Notes under the pieces: generated by a model
Databases searched by the model: none
Seen by the model: the letters and a program-made list of their open reading frames with translations, nothing else
Told to the model about the DNA's origin: nothing
In this document: piece after piece, positions 61,771 to 64,000 of the stretch
Numbering within the stretch: position 1 is the first letter of the stretch
How the letters are laid out: every line of letters starts with the position of its first letter
Assembly (NCBI RefSeq): GCF_036108815.1
Contig: NZ_CP107985.1
Span: forward strand, 620,001 to 684,000
DNA length: 64,000 bases
Reading direction: 5' to 3'
From: Streptomyces sp. NBC_00353
GTDB lineage: Bacteria; Actinomycetota; Actinomycetes; Streptomycetales; Streptomycetaceae
Made by a program: the position numbers and the translations under genes

Positions 61771-61830
61771 TGCCCCGACTCTACCGAGGCCTTCGCGGCG
61801 GTCGGGGCGCCCGTTGGTCAAGCTGGGGAA

Positions 61831-62064
61831 TCAGCGCCCGGTATCCAGTACGGCGAAGAGTGCAGCGCACTCGCTGGCGAAGGAGCAGAGGTGGTACAGC
61901 AGCCCCTCGATGAAATGCGCGAAAACCACCCGCGGCTCCGGCCGGTTGAACAAGTGCCCCAACGAACCGGTCAACACGGACAGTTCGGCGTCCAACTCGG
62001 CTATCTGCTTAGCCGTCACATCCAGCAGCATGCCCGGCCAACGACGCCACCGGGAGTCCGTCAC
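61831..62064 (-). pseudogene. IS701-like transposase N-terminal fragment
   Basis: ATG at 62064. VTAKQIAELDAELSVLTGSLGHLFNRPEPRVVFAHFIEGLL is the start of IS701-type DDE transposases; the sequence then diverges (LYHLCSFASECAALF) and stops. The first ~20 residues may be upstream junk. Only the N terminus is left. Confidence 0.55.
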
Positions 62065-62079
62065 AAGATCTCCGGCTGT

Positions 62080-62182
62080 AGTACCAGTACCTGCCCAACA
62101 GCAAGCTCGACGTCGTCGACGCTGGCCACTGGGTCTGGGAGGAAGCCCCTGGGGAATACGCCGGGATCGTCAACGACTGGTG
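62080..62182 (+). pseudogene. alpha/beta hydrolase C-terminal fragment
   Basis: Frame ending LPNSKLDVVDAGHWVWEEAPGEYAGIVNDW has the His of an alpha/beta hydrolase in DAGHWVWEEAP and a clean stop. No upstream part is present. Confidence 0.5.
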
Positions 62183-62885
62183 AAGTCGAACTGACCCCGG
62201 TCGGAAGACGACGCGTTGAGTCGGGTAGCGGTCGCGACCGCGGCCCGGCTCAGCGCCGTCGCCGCTGGTCAGGCCCTTCGGGAGCCACATCAGCAGGCCG
62301 GCGGTTGGGCCGCGATCTGGCGGCCCACCGCGGTGGTCTCGCAGGTCGGCATCGGCGTGACGGTCCCTGTGCAGAACCGGCACTTCCGCGCAGTCGCTAC
62401 GCCGCAGCAAACACCAGAGGAGCTGCGTTGACGAACCGTAACTGGCGGACAGGGGCAGGTTCCGCAGACAGTTTGAACGCGCGGCCCCGGATCCGGTCCA
62501 CGGCTGGGGCCGACGGCCAGTAGCTGAGCCTGAGTTCGGCGATGGTCCGATTGGCGGTGCCAGCGCCGAAGCAGGTCAGCCGGACTCCGTCCGCGTCGGT
62601 GAGATCCTCAACGGGGCCCGGCATGCGGTCGTTCCTTGCGGACGACCGGCCGCACGCCCTGCGGCGCGCCGTCCAGCAGGTCACCGCTGATGTCGGCGCC
62701 CCAGGCGCCGCCCCGGAGCTCGCCTTGGCGTCTTGGAGGCACAACTGCGCCAGGATCTCCTCCCGGAACCGGAGAGAGGCACGCAGGCCTGGTCCGTCCG
62801 CCGGATCGGATGACGAAGTGCACCCGGCCCCTACCGCGGCGATGCGCGCAGGAGGGGCCGGGTACGCGGGGTGCCACCGAGGCGG
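62183..62885. other. 700-bp region of scattered remnants
   Basis: No complete gene is supported. A leftward frame at 62,397-62,630 contains LTDADGVRLTCFGAGTANRTIAELRLSYWPSAP, which looks coding but has no good start. Other frames look like shadows. It is probably debris from the adjacent rearranged genes. Confidence 0.35.
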
Positions 62886-63494
62886 TCAGGCGGCCTTCAG
62901 CTGTGCGGCGATCTGCACGACGCGCTCGGCCTGGATCCGCGCGGCGGTGCGGGTGACGTCGTCGACGGGGTTGCTGAGCTGGCCGTCCACGTGCGAGGTG
63001 CCGTACGGGTTGCCGTCCACGAACTTGGCGGGGTCGGTGAACCCGGGTGACGCGATGATGCCACCGAAGTGGTGGACCGAGTTGTACAGCGCCAGCAGGG
63101 TGGACTCCTGGCCGGCGTGCGCGGTCGCTGTGGAGACGAAGCCGCTGTAGACCTTGTTGGCCAGCTTGCCCTCGGCCCACAGGCCGCCCAGGGTGTCGAT
63201 GAACTGCTTCAGCTGCGCGGAGACGTTGCCGAAGCGGGTCGGAGTACCGAAGATCACGGCGTCGGCCCACTCGACGTCGGCGGGGGTCGCGACGGGGACG
63301 TCCGCGGTGGCGGCGTGATGGGCGGCCCAGGCCGGGTTGGAGTCGATGGCGGTCTGCGGGGCCAATTCGGCGACCTTGAGCAGCCGGACCTCGGCGTCGG
63401 CCTTGAGACCGGCGTCGGACAGTTCCTTGGCGACCTCGGCGATGGTGCCGGTCGAGGAGTAGTAGACGATTGCGAGCTTTACAGGGGTGGCCAC
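62886..63494 (-). CDS. wrbA: NAD(P)H:quinone oxidoreductase (WrbA)
   Basis: 202 residues of the flavodoxin-like WrbA family: KLAIVYYSSTGTIAEVAKEL (FMN phosphate loop), GTPTRFGNVSAQLKQFIDTLGGLWA, and the FMN-binding SGFVSTATAHAGQESTLLALY with HHFGGIIASPGF. It catalyses two-electron quinone reduction. I chose the GTG at 63494 (VATPVKL) because GGAGAG lies just upstream; the ATG at 63518 lacks a Shine-Dalgarno site. A TetR-style operator lies upstream. Confidence 0.93.
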   Translation of the reverse strand: MATPVKLAIVYYSSTGTIAEVAKELSDAGLKADAEVRLLKVAELAPQTAIDSNPAWAAHHAATADVPVATPADVEWADAVIFGTPTRFGNVSAQLKQFIDTLGGLWAEGKLANKVYSGFVSTATAHAGQESTLLALYNSVHHFGGIIASPGFTDPAKFVDGNPYGTSHVDGQLSNPVDDVTRTAARIQAERVVQIAAQLKAA

Positions 63495-63561
63495 GGGGCT
63501 CTCCGATTCGTTGTGCATGTAGGTGCTTGGAGCAGTCGGCTGCGAGCAGCCACAATCAACA

Positions 63562-63576
63562 TAGACGACCGGTCTA
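63562..63576. promoter_or_regulatory. 15-bp inverted repeat operator upstream of wrbA
   Basis: TAGAC-GACCG-GTCTA: perfect 5-bp arms around a 5-base spacer, 68 bases upstream of the wrbA GTG. The size and symmetry fit a TetR- or HxlR-type repressor that controls quinone detoxification. No divergent regulator gene is visible to its right within the window. Confidence 0.55.
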
Positions 63577-63878
63577 GTAATCGCAAAGGTCGGCACCTGC
63601 TGGGGGCGGGCTTCGGTTTGCCCGGTCGAAGTCGTCTCGACGCGCGACCGGAACTGCGCGGGGGCACGCAGCCTTCTCCGACGCGCTCCGACAGCGCGTC
63701 GGAGCCGTAGTCCGGCTGCGGGCACGCCGGGCGACCGGATGAGTCGGCGAGCAGTGCCGCTTCTCCACATGAAGGGCTGCGCTGCCCGGTCGTGGTCGGG
63801 TCGCGAGGTCGTGCGCCCACACCGCGCGATGCCTGCGACTTCTGACGCGGAAGGGGGGCCTGCGCGCGAGTGCGCAGG

Positions 63879-64000
63879 TCAGGCCGTGTGCTCTGTGAGA
63901 CCCGGGTCGTTGGGGTGCGGCTGTACTGCGGTGACCACCGAGACCATCCAGGGCCACAGCGGCAGGGTGCCGAGCACCTTCTGGTACAGCTCCTGCTCGT
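63879..64000 (-). CDS. muconolactone isomerase-like protein, 3' end (partial)
   Basis: The window ends within this gene. The visible C-terminal 40 residues read EQELYQKVLGTLPLWPWMVSVVTAVQPHPNDPGLTEHTA, similar to the end of muconolactone delta-isomerases (ELHEIL...GLPLFPYM...V...HPS pattern). It may belong to an aromatic-degradation set to the right of the window. Confidence 0.55.
   Translation of the reverse strand, partial: EQELYQKVLGTLPLWPWMVSVVTAVQPHPNDPGLTEHTA

Noticed and set aside
1..64000. CRISPR array, tRNA or rRNA genes
   Set aside because: No regularly spaced repeats, no cloverleaf candidates and no rRNA-like sequence were noticed on either strand.

Overview
The window is high-GC actinobacterial DNA, most probably Streptomyces. 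Codon use, many GTG starts, TTA (bldA-type) codons in a regulator, an ECF42/DGPF pair and IS110, ISAs1, IS5 and IS701-like remnants all fit. It has two parts. Positions 1 to about 35,470 are the right part of a hybrid NRPS/PKS gene cluster. Positions 35,480 to 64,000 are an accessory mosaic of small conserved genes mixed with broken genes and transposon and phage fragments, as in a chromosome arm.

Cluster, left to right. A leftward operon (3668 to 4) encodes a PLP aminotransferase, an MbtH-like protein, a luciferase-like monooxygenase and a VioD/capreomycidine-synthase-like PLP enzyme. The left end of the cluster probably lies outside the window. Then come a membrane M28 metallopeptidase (+), an NRPS of order PCP-C-A*-PCP whose A domain has lost its signature motifs (-), a stand-alone thioesterase with Cys in place of the nucleophilic Ser (+), a FAAL-PCP-C lipo-initiation protein (-), an MDR-type reductase (+), a small alpha/beta hydrolase (-), a LuxR-type regulator with a TTA codon (+), a metallophosphoesterase (-), a YcaQ-type winged-helix protein (-) and a FemAB-like GNAT protein (+).

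The core rightward operon (20,560 to 34,689) consists of four translationally coupled genes: a PKS module (KS-AT-KR-DH-ACP), a LanB-like protein with only the N-terminal (tRNA-dependent, glutamylation-type) half, a TE-A protein whose A domain carries a methyltransferase-like insertion and a cysteine-like code, and a PCP-C-A-PCP protein. An Sfp-type phosphopantetheinyl transferase follows. The LanB-like gene lies between two assembly-line genes with overlapping start and stop codons, so the operon may combine carrier-protein chemistry with aminoacyl-tRNA chemistry. This is the most novel feature seen. A plausible overall scheme, by inference, is a lipo-initiated peptide-polyketide whose lipid part may be removed by the membrane peptidase.

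Accessory part. Intact units include an anti-sigma-type ATPase followed by a 28-residue membrane peptide and a Cys-rich mini-protein, CutA, a DUF1416-MBL-rhodanese fusion next to SseA, a Doc-like toxin-antitoxin pair, an SDR, an aminoglycoside-phosphotransferase-like gene, an ECF42 sigma factor with its DGPF protein, a beta-propeller protein, a two-domain universal stress protein, a DUF4240 protein, small membrane and hypothetical proteins, WrbA with a 15-bp inverted-repeat operator, and the 3' end of a muconolactone-isomerase-like gene at the right edge. Between them are frameshifted or truncated genes: an HTH regulator, a STAND ATPase, CbrC, an integrase, at least five transposases, phage tail-like fragments and cupredoxin remnants. 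Some frameshifts could be sequencing errors. No tRNA, rRNA or CRISPR array was found. Domain positions are estimates made by eye.
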